This document shows positions 51,461-61,444 of a stretch of 64,000 bases of DNA, one piece after another. The DNA is taken from positions 248,001 to 312,000 of the forward strand of contig NZ_QZEY01000003.1 in NCBI RefSeq assembly GCF_003594875.1, read 5' to 3'. This DNA is from Bailinhaonella thermotolerans (GTDB lineage Bacteria; Actinomycetota; Actinomycetes; Streptosporangiales; Streptosporangiaceae). Position 1 is the first letter of the stretch; each line of letters opens with the position of its first letter. Position numbers and translations under genes: made by a program. The notes beneath the pieces are model-generated. The model searched no databases. It had not been told where the DNA came from and saw only the letters and a list, made by a program, of their open reading frames with translations.

Positions 51461-52930
51461 TCAGGGGGTGGGGATGAGCTCCTTAGGGGGAGCGGGCTCC
51501 ACGACCGGCTCGGCGGGGGCGGCCCGGCGGCGCGTCAGCCGTACGGCCGGGACGCCGCGGCGCAGGGTGATCGCGGCGGCGAGGCACGCGAGGGGCACCG
51601 CGGGCAGCACGTAGCGGTAGTCGAACTCGGCGGTGGCGGCCGGCGCCAGGAGCAGGCCCACCGAGGCCAGCCAGGGCAGCAGGAGGGGACCGCCGAGGCG
51701 TCGCCAGCGCTGGACCAGGCCGGCCAGGCCGACCAGCAGGATTCCGCCGAGCAGGGTGCCGCGCAGGTAGACGTAATCCTGGTAGCTGCGCAGGAAGTCG
51801 GCCCAGGGGCTCACGATCGTGGTCCTGGCCCGGCCCTTCTCGTAGCTCACCATCTCCGAGGCCGCGCTCTTGCCGCCGTACAGCGCCCAGCCCGGCAGCG
51901 CCCGCTCCTTCACCCCGAACTCGTACTGCTCGTAGGTGGACGGGTCGGGGAAGACCTTGCGGTCCCACTGGAACGTGCGCAGGAAGTCACGCGCCGTCAC
52001 CCGCAGGAAGTCGGCCGGCTGGGTGAGGATGGCCTGCCGCGCGAACTTGCCGGCCAGCTCGTTGTTCAGCTCGGTGAACCGGTAGCCGCCGTAGCGGTGG
52101 ACCGGTGCCTCCTTGGACCACAGGTAGTACTGCGACAGCTTGCGCTTGTCCGGCGGGTCGGGGTTGCACAGCGGCACCAGCTCGGGCGGCGGCTTCATCT
52201 TGGCGCACTCGGCGAACGCCATCGTGCGCATGTAGAGGATGAGCCCGTCGCTGCCGGTCATGGCGAACTTCCCGTGAACGGCCTTGAACCAGCCCATGTA
52301 CGCCACGACGGGGATGCCGCAGGCCAGCACGATCGCCAGGATCGGCCGCCAGCCCGCCCGCTTGACCAGCAGGTAGACGCCCACGAGCACGAGGATCGCC
52401 ATGCCGATGGTCCGGGTGAGCGTGACCAGCGCGAGCAGCAGCCCGATCGCCACGCCCATCCTCACCGTCGGCTTGCGATGCCACAACAACAGGGTCACGA
52501 CGCCGACGACGAGCAACGTGAACATCACGTCGGACAGCACGAGGTGTTCGAGCTGGATCTGGTAGGCGTCGAACAGCACCGGCAGGGTGGCCAGCGTCGC
52601 CCCCCAGCCGGGCAGCCCGAACCGGCGCCGGAGCAGGGCGTACATGAGGACGGCGATGCCCAGCCCCATCAGGTGCTGGGTGATCGCCACCAGCCCGAAG
52701 CTGTGGAACGGCTTGAGCAGCAGCAGCCAGAACCCGTATCCGTCGGGCCGGATCGGGTGCGGGCGCGGGTGCAACGCGACCGAGACGTACTCGTACGAGT
52801 CGTTGAACCACATCACCGGCCGGTAACCGAGCATGGCGACGACGCGCACGGCGGCGGCCAGGACCACGGCCACGGCGAAGACCCGGTGGCGACGCAGGTA
52901 AGCGCGTAGCTTGCCCCCGTTCACCCTCAC
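51461..52930 (-). CDS. GT-C-type (family 39-like) membrane glycosyltransferase
   Basis: 489 residues from GTG 52930 (AGGAGG four bases upstream). About ten transmembrane helices; the first outer loop has WFNDSYEYVSVAL, an Asp-containing motif placed like the catalytic Asp of ArnT/PMT-type enzymes. LEHLVLSDVMFTLLVVGVVT and TLTRTIGMAILV are typical of this superfamily. A large outer loop lies at about 230-340. Presumably transfers a lipid-linked sugar outside the membrane. Convergent with the DUF2079 gene and divergent from the GT2 gene. Confidence 0.8.
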   Translation of the reverse strand: MRVNGGKLRAYLRRHRVFAVAVVLAAAVRVVAMLGYRPVMWFNDSYEYVSVALHPRPHPIRPDGYGFWLLLLKPFHSFGLVAITQHLMGLGIAVLMYALLRRRFGLPGWGATLATLPVLFDAYQIQLEHLVLSDVMFTLLVVGVVTLLLWHRKPTVRMGVAIGLLLALVTLTRTIGMAILVLVGVYLLVKRAGWRPILAIVLACGIPVVAYMGWFKAVHGKFAMTGSDGLILYMRTMAFAECAKMKPPPELVPLCNPDPPDKRKLSQYYLWSKEAPVHRYGGYRFTELNNELAGKFARQAILTQPADFLRVTARDFLRTFQWDRKVFPDPSTYEQYEFGVKERALPGWALYGGKSAASEMVSYEKGRARTTIVSPWADFLRSYQDYVYLRGTLLGGILLVGLAGLVQRWRRLGGPLLLPWLASVGLLLAPAATAEFDYRYVLPAVPLACLAAAITLRRGVPAVRLTRRRAAPAEPVVEPAPPKELIPTP

Positions 52931-53195
52931 CCGTCCTCCTAGGTCGTACCTGTGCGACACACGTTGCCACTGGTAGGTAACGTATGCGATTGGCCCCTAG
53001 CATGCCCGGTCGGGGGGACGCGCTGTGGGGCTTTTGAACTCAACGATGAGCCCCGCCGTGCATCATGTATAGACACAGCGACGTTTGATCGTGACCGGTC
53101 GAGGGTAGCCGCCCGCCATCTTGATTGCGCGCCCCGGCCGGGCTCCGGCAATGATCGCCGGTGCCCGGGAAGCCGGACAACGCAGAGGAGAAGAC

Positions 53196-54458
53196 GTGGA
53201 ACTGACCGTGGTCATGCCGTGTCTCAACGAGGCCGAGACCGTGGAGACGTGCGTCCGCAAGGCGATCGCCTGCATGAAGGAGCACGGGATCGACGGCGAG
53301 GTCGTCATCGCGGACAACGGGAGCACCGACGGTTCCCAGCAGCTCGCGCGAGACGCGGGCGCCCGCGTCGTGCACATCGAGGCCAAGGGGTACGGCAACG
53401 CCCTGATCGGCGGCATCCGCGCGGCGCGCGGCCGCTACGTGATCATGGGCGACGCGGACGACTCCTACGACTTCACGGCGCTCATGCCGTTCGTCGAGCA
53501 GCTCCGGGACGGCGCGGACCTCGTGATGGGCAACCGCTTCAAGGGCGGCATCGCCCCCGGCGCGATGCCCCCGCTGCACCGCTACCTCGGCAACCCGGTC
53601 CTGTCGTTCGTCGGCCGGCTGTTCTTCCCCAGCAAGATCGGCGACTTCCACTGCGGCCTGCGCGGCTTCCGGCGCGACTCGATCCTGAAGCTGGGCCTGC
53701 AGACCGGCGGCATGGAGTTCGCCTCGGAGATGGTGGTCAAGGCCACGCTCCAGGGCCTGGACGTGCGCGAGGTGCCGACGACGCTCTCGCCCGACGGCCG
53801 CTCCCGCCCGCCGCACCTGCGCTCCTGGCGCGACGGCTGGCGTCACCTGCGCTTCCTGCTCCTCTACAGCCCCCGCTGGCTGTTCTTCATCCCCGGCCTG
53901 GCGATGATGATCGTCGGCCTGCTCGCCAGCGCCGCGCTGGTCACCGGCCCGGTCACGATCGGCGCGCTGGCCTTCGACGTGGACACCCTGGTCGGCACCG
54001 CCGCCCTGGTGGTGATCGGCTTCCAGGCGGTGCTGTTCGCGCTGTTCACCAAGGTCTACGCGGCCGAGGAGGGCTTCCTGCCCGAGGACAAGCGCGTGCG
54101 CCGGCTGGTGGACATCATGACCCTGGAGAAGGGCCTGATCATCGGCGGCCTGCTGGCCCTCGCCGGGCTGGCGGGCCTGGTCGCCTCCCTGTTCCACTGG
54201 CAGGTCAACAACTTCGGCGAGCTGAACCCCCGCTGGTCGCTGCGCCTGGTCGTGCCCTCGGCCACCGCGCTCATCATGAGCTTCCAGACGATCTTCGCCG
54301 CGCTGTTCATCAGCATCCTGGGCATCCGCCGGACCCGCGAGACCCCTACCGACGTGGCGGCGAGCGCGGCGGAGGAGGCGGCTGAGGCCGTGCGCCGCGA
54401 CGAGGCGGAGGAGAAGAAGACCGCTCAGGCCACTCCGGACACCCCGGCCGCCCGGTGA
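53196..54458 (+). CDS. GT2 polyprenyl-phosphate glycosyltransferase with C-terminal membrane helices
   Basis: 420 residues from GTG 53196 with GAGGAG five bases upstream. Residues 1-230 are a GT2 domain: VVMPCLNEAETVETCVRKAI, VIADNGSTDGS, IMGDADDSYDF (DxD) and DFHCGLRGFRRD. Four transmembrane helices (about 235-260, 265-290, 325-350, 360-390) and an acidic Ala-rich tail follow, like GtrB/DPM-type enzymes. Likely makes a polyprenyl-P-hexose used by the nearby PMT and GT-C proteins. Confidence 0.87.
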   Translation: MELTVVMPCLNEAETVETCVRKAIACMKEHGIDGEVVIADNGSTDGSQQLARDAGARVVHIEAKGYGNALIGGIRAARGRYVIMGDADDSYDFTALMPFVEQLRDGADLVMGNRFKGGIAPGAMPPLHRYLGNPVLSFVGRLFFPSKIGDFHCGLRGFRRDSILKLGLQTGGMEFASEMVVKATLQGLDVREVPTTLSPDGRSRPPHLRSWRDGWRHLRFLLLYSPRWLFFIPGLAMMIVGLLASAALVTGPVTIGALAFDVDTLVGTAALVVIGFQAVLFALFTKVYAAEEGFLPEDKRVRRLVDIMTLEKGLIIGGLLALAGLAGLVASLFHWQVNNFGELNPRWSLRLVVPSATALIMSFQTIFAALFISILGIRRTRETPTDVAASAAEEAAEAVRRDEAEEKKTAQATPDTPAAR

Positions 54459-54498
54459 TCCGGTCCGGGCTCCGGCTCACTCCCTCTAGGCTTGGTCC

Positions 54499-56295
54499 AT
54501 GTCCTCGCACATCCTGACCGCCGTTGCCTGGCCGTACGCCAACGGCCCCCGCCACATCGGGCACGTCTCCGGATTCGGCGTGCCGTCCGACGTCTTCAGC
54601 CGGTACCACCGGATGGCGGGCAACAAGGTCCTGATGGTGAGCGGCACGGACGAGCACGGCACGCCCATCCAGGTGCAGGCCGAGAAGGAGGGGCTGACCG
54701 CCCGCCAGCTCGCCGACCGCTACAACCGGGTGATCGCCGAGGACCTCCAGGGCCTGGGCCTGTCCTACGACCTGTTCACGCGGACGACGACGCGCAACCA
54801 CTACTCGATCGCGCAGGAGATCTTCAAGGGGCTGTACGCCAACGGCTACATCTTCGCGAAGACCGCGATGGGGGCGATCTCCCCGTCCACCGGACGCACC
54901 CTGCCCGACCGGTACATCGAGGGCACCTGCCCCCTCTGCGGTTACGACGGCGCGCGCGGCGACCAGTGCGACAACTGCGGCAACCAGCTCGACCCCGAGC
55001 AGTTGATCAACCCGCGGTCGCGGATCAACGGCGAGACCCCGGTCTTCGTCGAGACCGAGCACTTCTTCCTCGACCTGCCCGCCTTCGCCGACGCGCTCGG
55101 CACCTATCTGCAGAGCAAGCAGGGCCAGTGGCGGCCTAACGTCCTGAAGTTCTCGCTGAACCTGCTCGACGACCTCCAGCCCCGCGCGATCAGCCGCGAC
55201 CTCGACTGGGGCGTGCCGATCCCGCTGGAGGGCTGGGAGGACCGCGGCGACAAGCGGCTCTACGTCTGGTTCGACGCGGTCGTCGGCTACCTGTCGGCGT
55301 CCATCGAGTGGGCCGCCCGCACCGGCGACCCCGACGCCTGGCGCGCCTGGTGGCAGAACCCCGACGCCCAGGGCTACTACTTCATGGGCAAGGACAACAT
55401 CGTCTTCCACGCCGAGATCTGGCCGGCGATGCTCATGGGCTACAACGGCCAGGGCGACAAGGGCGGCCGCCCGGGCCCGCTCGGCGCGCTCAACCTGCCC
55501 ACCGAGGTCGTGTCCAGCGAGTTCCTGACCATGGAGGGCCGCAAGTTCTCCTCCTCGCGCCAGGTCGTCATCTACGTCCGCGACTTCCTCGAGCGCTACG
55601 ACGCCGACTCGCTGCGCTACTACATCGCCGCGGCCGGGCCGGAGACCCAGGACACCGACTTCACCTGGTCGGAGTTCGTCCGCCGCAACAACGACGAGCT
55701 GGTCGCCACCTGGGGCAACCTGGTCAACCGCTCGATCTCCTTCGCGGCCAAGAACATCGGCGCGATCCCCGGGCCCGGCGAGCTGACCGACGCCGACCGC
55801 GCGCTGCTGGAGCGCGGCCGCGCGGCCTTCGGGCGGGTGGGCGCCGAGCTGGAGCGCTCGCGCTTCAAGAACGCCATCGGCGAGACCTTCGCGGTGATCG
55901 GCGACGCGAACAAGTACCTCTCGGACCACGCCCCGTGGAAGCTCCGCGAGTCCGACCCCGAGCGGATGAGGACGATCCTGCACGTCGCCCTCCAGCTCGT
56001 CAGCGACGCCAAGTCCCTGCTCACGCCGTTCCTGCCCGCGTCCTCGACCAAGGTCCACGAGATGCTGGGCGGCGAGGGGCTGTGGACCGGCATGCCCGAG
56101 CTGCGCACGGTCTCCGAGCCCGACGGCCCCGACTACTCCGTCCTCATGGGCGACTACGACGGCCAGGCCCGCTGGGAGTCCGTCCCCATCACCCCGGGCA
56201 CCCCGCTGGCCCCGCCGACGCCCCTCTTTCGGAAGCTCGACCAGTCGGTGGTAGACGAGGAGCTCCACCGCCTGGAGGGCGACCCGCGCGACTGA
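54499..56295 (+). CDS. metG: Methionyl-tRNA synthetase
   Basis: 598 residues. HIGH at 19-22, zinc-binding CPLCGY/CDNCG at about 144-161, KFSSSR as the KMSKS-type loop at about 349, then an all-alpha anticodon domain. No C-terminal EMAP/TRBP extension. ATG 54499 lies 12 bases after the start of TAGGCT (54487-54492), so probably leaderless. Followed by tatD, as in most actinobacteria. Confidence 0.96.
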   Translation: MSSHILTAVAWPYANGPRHIGHVSGFGVPSDVFSRYHRMAGNKVLMVSGTDEHGTPIQVQAEKEGLTARQLADRYNRVIAEDLQGLGLSYDLFTRTTTRNHYSIAQEIFKGLYANGYIFAKTAMGAISPSTGRTLPDRYIEGTCPLCGYDGARGDQCDNCGNQLDPEQLINPRSRINGETPVFVETEHFFLDLPAFADALGTYLQSKQGQWRPNVLKFSLNLLDDLQPRAISRDLDWGVPIPLEGWEDRGDKRLYVWFDAVVGYLSASIEWAARTGDPDAWRAWWQNPDAQGYYFMGKDNIVFHAEIWPAMLMGYNGQGDKGGRPGPLGALNLPTEVVSSEFLTMEGRKFSSSRQVVIYVRDFLERYDADSLRYYIAAAGPETQDTDFTWSEFVRRNNDELVATWGNLVNRSISFAAKNIGAIPGPGELTDADRALLERGRAAFGRVGAELERSRFKNAIGETFAVIGDANKYLSDHAPWKLRESDPERMRTILHVALQLVSDAKSLLTPFLPASSTKVHEMLGGEGLWTGMPELRTVSEPDGPDYSVLMGDYDGQARWESVPITPGTPLAPPTPLFRKLDQSVVDEELHRLEGDPRD

Positions 56296-56386
56296 CCCGG
56301 GCCCGGCCCCGCCGTACCCCTGCCGCATGCCCGCCGTACGCCCGCCTCGCGGGGAGCGGGGTGACGGGGGCGGATAGGTTGATCGG

Positions 56387-57202
56387 GTGAGTGAGACGAC
56401 GTCTATCGAGGAGTTGCCGCCCGCGCCGGAGCCCCTGGCGCGGGAGGTGTTCGACAGCCACTGTCACCTGGACATCCAGAAGGTGGACGTGCCGGAGATG
56501 GTGGCGGCGGCGCGGGCCGTGGGGGTCCGGCGGCTGGTGACCGTCGGATACGACCTCCCGTCGTCGCGGTGGTGCGCCGAGGCCGGGCGGCTGTACGACG
56601 ACGTGTACGGGGCCGTGGCGATCCACCCGAACGAGGCGCACACCGCCACCGACGAGGTGCTCGCGGAGATCGAGGAACTGGCCTCGCGGGACGAGGTCCG
56701 CGCGGTGGGGGAGACCGGGCTGGACTACTACCGGGACTGGTCCCCGGTGGAGGAGCAGCGCCGGGCCTTCCGGGAGCACATCGGCATCGCCAAGCGCACC
56801 GGCAAGGCCCTGGTGATCCACGACCGCGACGCCCACGACGACGTGCTGAAGGTCCTGGCCGAGGAGGGCGCCCCGGACAAGGTCGTCTTCCACTGCTTCT
56901 CCGGCGGCCCCGACCTGGCCCGCGCCTGCGCCGACGCCGGCTACTTCATGAGCTTCGCCGGCACCGTGACCTACAAGAACGCCCCCGCCCTGCGCGAGGC
57001 CGCCGCCATCGCCCCGCCCGAGCTCATCCTGGTCGAGACCGACGCCCCGTACCTCCCGCCCGTGCCGTACCGGGGCAAGACCAACGCCTCCCACCTCATC
57101 CCCCTCACGGTCCGCCGCATCGCCGAGGTGAAGTCCATGGACGAGGCCACCCTCTGCGAAGCCATCACCCGCAACGGCGAAGCGGTTTTCGGCCCCTGGT
57201 GA
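56387..57202 (+). CDS. tatD: TatD-family metal-dependent hydrolase/deoxyribonuclease
   Basis: 271 residues with the full metal-ligand set: SHCHLD near residue 25, GETGLDYYRD, HDRDAH, FHCFSGG and VETDAPYLPP. Acts as a 3'-5' exonuclease/DNase on ssDNA/RNA in characterised members. GTG 56387 follows TAGGTT (56375-56380), again a leaderless layout. Convergent with the condensation-domain gene, only 15 bp apart. In relatives tatD is usually followed by an rpf gene, ksgA and ispE; here a biosynthetic cluster starts instead. Confidence 0.94.
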   Translation: MSETTSIEELPPAPEPLAREVFDSHCHLDIQKVDVPEMVAAARAVGVRRLVTVGYDLPSSRWCAEAGRLYDDVYGAVAIHPNEAHTATDEVLAEIEELASRDEVRAVGETGLDYYRDWSPVEEQRRAFREHIGIAKRTGKALVIHDRDAHDDVLKVLAEEGAPDKVVFHCFSGGPDLARACADAGYFMSFAGTVTYKNAPALREAAAIAPPELILVETDAPYLPPVPYRGKTNASHLIPLTVRRIAEVKSMDEATLCEAITRNGEAVFGPW

Positions 57203-57217
57203 CCGGCCGGAGGGGAC

Positions 57218-59032
57218 TCAGCGCCGCCTCGTGGCCGGGGGCCCGGCGATGGCGCGCAGGGAGGTCGAGCTGAGCAGGTCCTCGGGGGTCACGTCGTCGC
57301 GGCCGTGCTCGCGGAGCCGCTCGCAGACCGCGCGCGTCTCGGGCGCGCCTCCGCCGATCTCGGCGTAGGAGGCGGACATGTCCGGCTCGGCCCCCGGATG
57401 GCAGGATGTGATGGCGGCGGCGAGCAGCCGTTCGTCCTCGCCCTCCGGAGCCCAGGCCAGGCGTTCGGTGCCCGGTCCCCGCAGCACCTGGCCGCCGCCC
57501 CGGACGGTGAACCAGTGGGGCGCGATCACGGACGCCGCGTGGTGCGCGGCGTCCAGCGCGGCGATCCGCAGGCGGGCGGGGGTCAGCGCGGGGTCGTCGG
57601 TCACGACGTCCGCGCGCAGCCGGGTCTCCCCGCCGATCGGCCGCGCGGTCACCGTCGCCCGCCGTACCCCCGGCACGGCCTCGATCGCCGCGGCGACCGC
57701 GTCCGTGTCGACCCAGCAGTGATCGGCGTACGCCCAGGCCGCGCCGTACCGCCGGGCCGGGAGCCGGAAGCGGCGGGCGAGATCGGCGAGGGGGAGCCGG
57801 GCGATCGCGGGATCGGCGGCCCAGGCTGTGAGCAGGCCCTCGACGCCCGTGAGGAGCGCGCGCGCCTGCGCTCCGTCGAAGATCGACGTGTGCCCCGTCA
57901 GGGTCAGGACGCAGCGGTCCGGCCGGCGGCGGACCCGGAGGTAGGCGTCCGCGTAGTCGTCCTCCCACGGGCACTCGCGGATGGTGAGCGAGGTCGGCCG
58001 GTCGGGCCCGCCGCCGGGTTCGGCCGATTCGGCGTAGTCCAGTGTCGGCGGGTTCCTGAACTGCACTCCCCGCGCGCGGCCCAGCAGCGCCCGGATCCTC
58101 CTCATCTCCCAGTAGGAGTACCGCGCGTGGCGGTGGCCGCGCGGGGACCGGGCCGCCGCCTCGTCCAGCGCCCGCGCCAGGCTGTCCTCCCGCGCGAGGC
58201 CGAGGCCGATCAGCGCGGGCTGGAACAGGCAGGCCACCGTCCCGCCGTTCGCCCGGTCGCGGTTGGCGAAGTTGGACAGGACGGGGACCCGGGGGTTGCC
58301 CGACCACGACGAGAGGCAGATGCCGAAGAGCGCGGTGAACACGACCGCCTGGCTCGTGCCGTGGCGCTCCGCCACCCGGGCCGAGGCCGCCCCGAGTACG
58401 GCCGAGTCCAGCTCGCATTCGACGTACGACGGGAAAGGCCCGCCGCGCCTCGGGCGGAACTGGGGGAAGAGGTGGCCGGGCATGGTCGTGAGGACGTCCT
58501 CCCAGTGACGCAGCGCCCGGGCGTTCCGCTCCGCGCTCTGCCGCCGGGCCAGGTCGGCGGGCCCGGCCCCGGCGACGGCCGGCCCGGCGAGGCCGCCGAG
58601 CAGCCCGGCGAACTCGCGCTTGAGCAGGACGGCGCTCCACCTGTCGATCGCGATGTGGTTGAACACCAGGACGAGCAGCTCGGGCCCGCCGGGGCCCGCC
58701 ACCAGCCCGGCCCGCACCGGCAGATCCCGCTCCGGGTCCATCGGGGCGGCGGTGAGCGCGGCGACGACCTCCTCCCGCGTGCCCCCGTCGGCGAACTCGG
58801 GCAGGTACGGCGGGTGCACCCGCTGGTACGGGCGTCCGCCCGCGCCCCGGGGGTAGGTCGTGCGCAGGGACTCGTGCCTGGCGATCAGCTCCCCCAGCGC
58901 CGCCCGTACGGCGGGAGCGCCGGCCCCGCGCACGTCGAACTCGACGGCGATCTTCGGGCTGTCCACGGTGGGGAGCGGCACGTTGTGGATGAACCAGTAC
59001 ATCTCCTGCGACCACAGCAACGGGGCGTTCAC
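57218..59032 (-). CDS. Stand-alone NRPS condensation-domain protein with altered active site and degenerate carrier tail
   Basis: 604 residues. Residues 1-400 form a condensation domain (LWSQEMYWFIHNVP at the start; ARHESLRTTYP). The HHxxxDG motif reads NHIAIDR at about residue 128: the second His and the Asp survive, but the first His is Asn and Gly is Arg. Residues about 425-525 (AIEAVPGVRRATVTARPIGG) resemble the C-terminal subdomain of adenylating enzymes without its core. Residues about 550-600 look like a carrier protein whose phosphopantetheine Ser is missing (EIGGGAPETR in place of GGxS). It may condense, cyclise or merely bind an ACP-bound substrate. GTG 59032 overlaps the MFS stop (GTGA). 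Last gene of the operon. Confidence 0.8.
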   Translation of the reverse strand: MNAPLLWSQEMYWFIHNVPLPTVDSPKIAVEFDVRGAGAPAVRAALGELIARHESLRTTYPRGAGGRPYQRVHPPYLPEFADGGTREEVVAALTAAPMDPERDLPVRAGLVAGPGGPELLVLVFNHIAIDRWSAVLLKREFAGLLGGLAGPAVAGAGPADLARRQSAERNARALRHWEDVLTTMPGHLFPQFRPRRGGPFPSYVECELDSAVLGAASARVAERHGTSQAVVFTALFGICLSSWSGNPRVPVLSNFANRDRANGGTVACLFQPALIGLGLAREDSLARALDEAAARSPRGHRHARYSYWEMRRIRALLGRARGVQFRNPPTLDYAESAEPGGGPDRPTSLTIRECPWEDDYADAYLRVRRRPDRCVLTLTGHTSIFDGAQARALLTGVEGLLTAWAADPAIARLPLADLARRFRLPARRYGAAWAYADHCWVDTDAVAAAIEAVPGVRRATVTARPIGGETRLRADVVTDDPALTPARLRIAALDAAHHAASVIAPHWFTVRGGGQVLRGPGTERLAWAPEGEDERLLAAAITSCHPGAEPDMSASYAEIGGGAPETRAVCERLREHGRDDVTPEDLLSSTSLRAIAGPPATRRR

Positions 59033-60303
59033 GCGGCACCGCCCGGCACGGGGGAGGCGGCGGCGCGGAGCCCGCGCACCTCGGGGACGCACAGCAGGGC
59101 CGCGAAGGTGACGAGGCAGGTGACGGCGGAGACGGACAGCGCCGACCTGGCGCCGATCAGCTCGGCGACCGGCCCGCACAGCGCCTGGCCCGCCGGCGCG
59201 CTGACGATCGACCCGGCGACGTCGTAGGCGTGGACCCGGCTGAGCACCTCCTGCGGCACCTGCGTCTGGACCGCGGTGGACCACTGCACGCCCCAGAACG
59301 AGCTGGCCGCCCCCGCCGCCAGGAAGCAGCAGCCGGTGAGCCAGAGCGGCCAGCCCGCCGCGAGCGACAGCGCGTACGGCGGCATCGTGACGAGCATGAA
59401 CACGGTGGCCACCGCGAGGGGGCGCGCGGGCCGCAGCCGCAGCGCGGCGAGCCCGCCGAGGATGCTCCCCGCCCCCATGGCCGTCAGCACGGCGGCGTAC
59501 CCGTGGGAACCGGCCTCGGGGACGAGCAGCGCGGCGCCGAGCGGCCGCGCGGGACCCCACACCAGCAGGCCGTTCACCGCCCACACCAGGATCACCGCCC
59601 ACAACCAGCGGCGCGAGGCGAACTCGCGCCAGCCGGTCCTGAGCCTGCGCCAGACGGGCTCCTCGTGGTCCCCGGCCGGGGGGAACTCCACCCGAAGCGC
59701 CAGCAGGCACAGGGCGCTGACCCCGAAGGTCGCCGCGTTGACGCCGAAGGCGGCCGCCGGGGACACCCACGCGATCAGGGCGGCGGCCGCGACGGGCCCG
59801 AGCAGGGAGGCCGTCGATTCGGCCGCCCGCAGTACGGCGTTCGCCCCGTGCACGTCGGCGGTGATCCGGGGGACCACCCCGGCCAGGCCCGGCTGGAACA
59901 GCGCGGTGGCCACGCCGTTCGCCGCGGCCAGCGCGAGGATCGCCCACAGCGGCGGCGCGCCGGCGGCGAACAGGGCGGCCAGCGTGCCGTGCCCCGCGAG
60001 CCGGGCCAGGTCGGCGGCGATCATCGCGCGCCGGGGGGTGACGCGGTCGGCCACCACCCCGCCGAAGACGACCAGCAGCGCCCACGGACCCACGTAGGCC
60101 GCCATGGCCTGGCCCAGCCCGGTCGCCCCGTGGCCGAGGGCGAGCATCCCGACGGCGAGGGCCACGGGGTACAGGGCGTCGCCGAACACCGAGGTCGTCC
60201 GGGCGGCGAGGTAGAGCCCGAAGTTCCCCGACCAGACGCCGGCCGTGGTTCTCCCGGACTCGGTTCTCCCGGACTCGTCGTACGACGTCGTGCCCGTGCG
60301 CAC
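59029..60303 (-). CDS. MFS transporter of the QueA-like/ACP cluster
   Basis: 424 residues, 10-12 helices, MFS_3/enterobactin-exporter type: GNFGLYLAARTTSVFGDALY at the start, loop motif GVVADRVTPRRAM. GTG 60303 with GGAGGG upstream. It sits 37 bp after the kinase gene and overlaps the condensation-protein gene by four bases, so it is part of the operon and the probable exporter of the product. Confidence 0.9.
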   Translation of the reverse strand: MRTGTTSYDESGRTESGRTTAGVWSGNFGLYLAARTTSVFGDALYPVALAVGMLALGHGATGLGQAMAAYVGPWALLVVFGGVVADRVTPRRAMIAADLARLAGHGTLAALFAAGAPPLWAILALAAANGVATALFQPGLAGVVPRITADVHGANAVLRAAESTASLLGPVAAAALIAWVSPAAAFGVNAATFGVSALCLLALRVEFPPAGDHEEPVWRRLRTGWREFASRRWLWAVILVWAVNGLLVWGPARPLGAALLVPEAGSHGYAAVLTAMGAGSILGGLAALRLRPARPLAVATVFMLVTMPPYALSLAAGWPLWLTGCCFLAAGAASSFWGVQWSTAVQTQVPQEVLSRVHAYDVAGSIVSAPAGQALCGPVAELIGARSALSVSAVTCLVTFAALLCVPEVRGLRAAASPVPGGAA

Positions 60304-60340
60304 AGGCGGCCCTCCGCGTGATGAGGGGGTGGATGAGTGG

Positions 60341-61189
60341 TTACGCGAAGCGGTGCAGGATCTTCCGGATCTGTGCGAGACAGCCGCGGCCGGGTCCCAG
60401 ATGGGCGAGGACGCTGAGGAGTTCGCGCAGGTTGAGCAGGGGCATGCGCTCCCGCCACCCGTCCGGCAGCGGGCTGATCTCCTGGTAGGCGTCGAAGAAG
60501 CGCCCGGGCACGCCGCCGGTGCAGTAGATCATGCTCAGGTCGGTCTCGGCCCACATCCAGCAGACCGCCGGGTCGATGAAGACCGGCTCGCCCGCCGCCG
60601 TGGCGACCAGGTTGCCGCGCCAGAGGTCGCCGTGGGTCAGCACGCAGGGGGCCGGGGGGAGCAGCACGGGGAGGCGGGCGCAGAGCCGTTCCAGCCTGGC
60701 CCGGTCGTCCGCGTCCAGCGCCTGGCGGACGCGTGGCTCGTCGAGGTAGCGGAGCAGCCGGTGGGCGGCGAAGAAGGCGAAGCCGTCCCCGGCCCAGGCG
60801 TTGCGCTGGCGGAGCAGCCCCAGCCAGCCGTCCCGCCCCCAGCCGAAGCGGTCTCCCCGGACCGCGTGGATGCCGGCGGTGGCCCGGCCCGCCGCCTCCC
60901 AGAACTCGTCGGCGTCGGGGAGCCCGGATTCCAGCCCTTCGAGGAGCAGGTGGCGGGGGCCGACCTCGATCACGTCGGGGGTGCGCACGCCCGCCCGCGC
61001 GCGCAGCTCCCGCAATCCCTCGGCCTCGATCTCGAACAGGTCGGGCGGCACCCGGTCGGAGGCCTTCAGCACCATGCTCCGGCCGCCGGTCGTGGTCACC
61101 CGCCAGACGTGGTGGGCGAAGCCGCCGCCGAGGGGCTCGGCGCGGGCCACGTCGCCGACGTACGCCGAGGGGTCGGGCCTCTCATCCAT
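60341..61189 (-). CDS. Fructosamine-kinase-family protein (aminoglycoside-phosphotransferase fold)
   Basis: 282 residues. GGGFAHHVWRVTT is the ATP-binding glycine-rich area, VLKASD supplies the Lys, THGDLWRGNLV (about 186-196) is the catalytic loop, and VFIDPAVCW carries the metal-binding Asp in the pattern of fructosamine-3-kinases. Family members phosphorylate ketosamines; in a biosynthetic operon it could phosphorylate the product (self-protection) or an intermediate. ATG 61189 overlaps the ACP stop by eight bases. Confidence 0.85.
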   Translation of the reverse strand: MDERPDPSAYVGDVARAEPLGGGFAHHVWRVTTTGGRSMVLKASDRVPPDLFEIEAEGLRELRARAGVRTPDVIEVGPRHLLLEGLESGLPDADEFWEAAGRATAGIHAVRGDRFGWGRDGWLGLLRQRNAWAGDGFAFFAAHRLLRYLDEPRVRQALDADDRARLERLCARLPVLLPPAPCVLTHGDLWRGNLVATAAGEPVFIDPAVCWMWAETDLSMIYCTGGVPGRFFDAYQEISPLPDGWRERMPLLNLRELLSVLAHLGPGRGCLAQIRKILHRFA

Positions 61190-61430
61190 GGACGCGCAGC
61201 TCCGACAGGGCGCGCCAGAGCGTCTCGGCCGAGTGGAACGTGGAGCGCACCAGCAGGCCGTCGGGGAACGTCACCCCGAACCGCTGCTCCAGGTCCACCA
61301 CGAGGTTGACCGCGCCCAGGGAGTCCAGGCCGTAGTCGGCGAGGGGGGCGTCGAAGACGATCGCCCAGGATGCGGGGATGCCCAGGCTCTCGCGGAGCAC
61401 GGTCTCGAAGTCCTCGTCGGGAAAGCTCAC
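61182..61430 (-). CDS. Free-standing acyl carrier protein
   Basis: 82 residues. YGLDSLGAVNLVVDLEQRFG is the phosphopantetheinylation site (Ser37) and helix II of a type II ACP; four-helix length is normal. GTG 61430, 14 bp after the QueA-like stop and overlapping the kinase start, so it is co-translated with both. It probably carries the acid activated by the divergent AMP ligase. Confidence 0.93.
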   Translation of the reverse strand: MSFPDEDFETVLRESLGIPASWAIVFDAPLADYGLDSLGAVNLVVDLEQRFGVTFPDGLLVRSTFHSAETLWRALSELRVHG

Positions 61431-61444
61431 AGTCGTCCCCCGCC

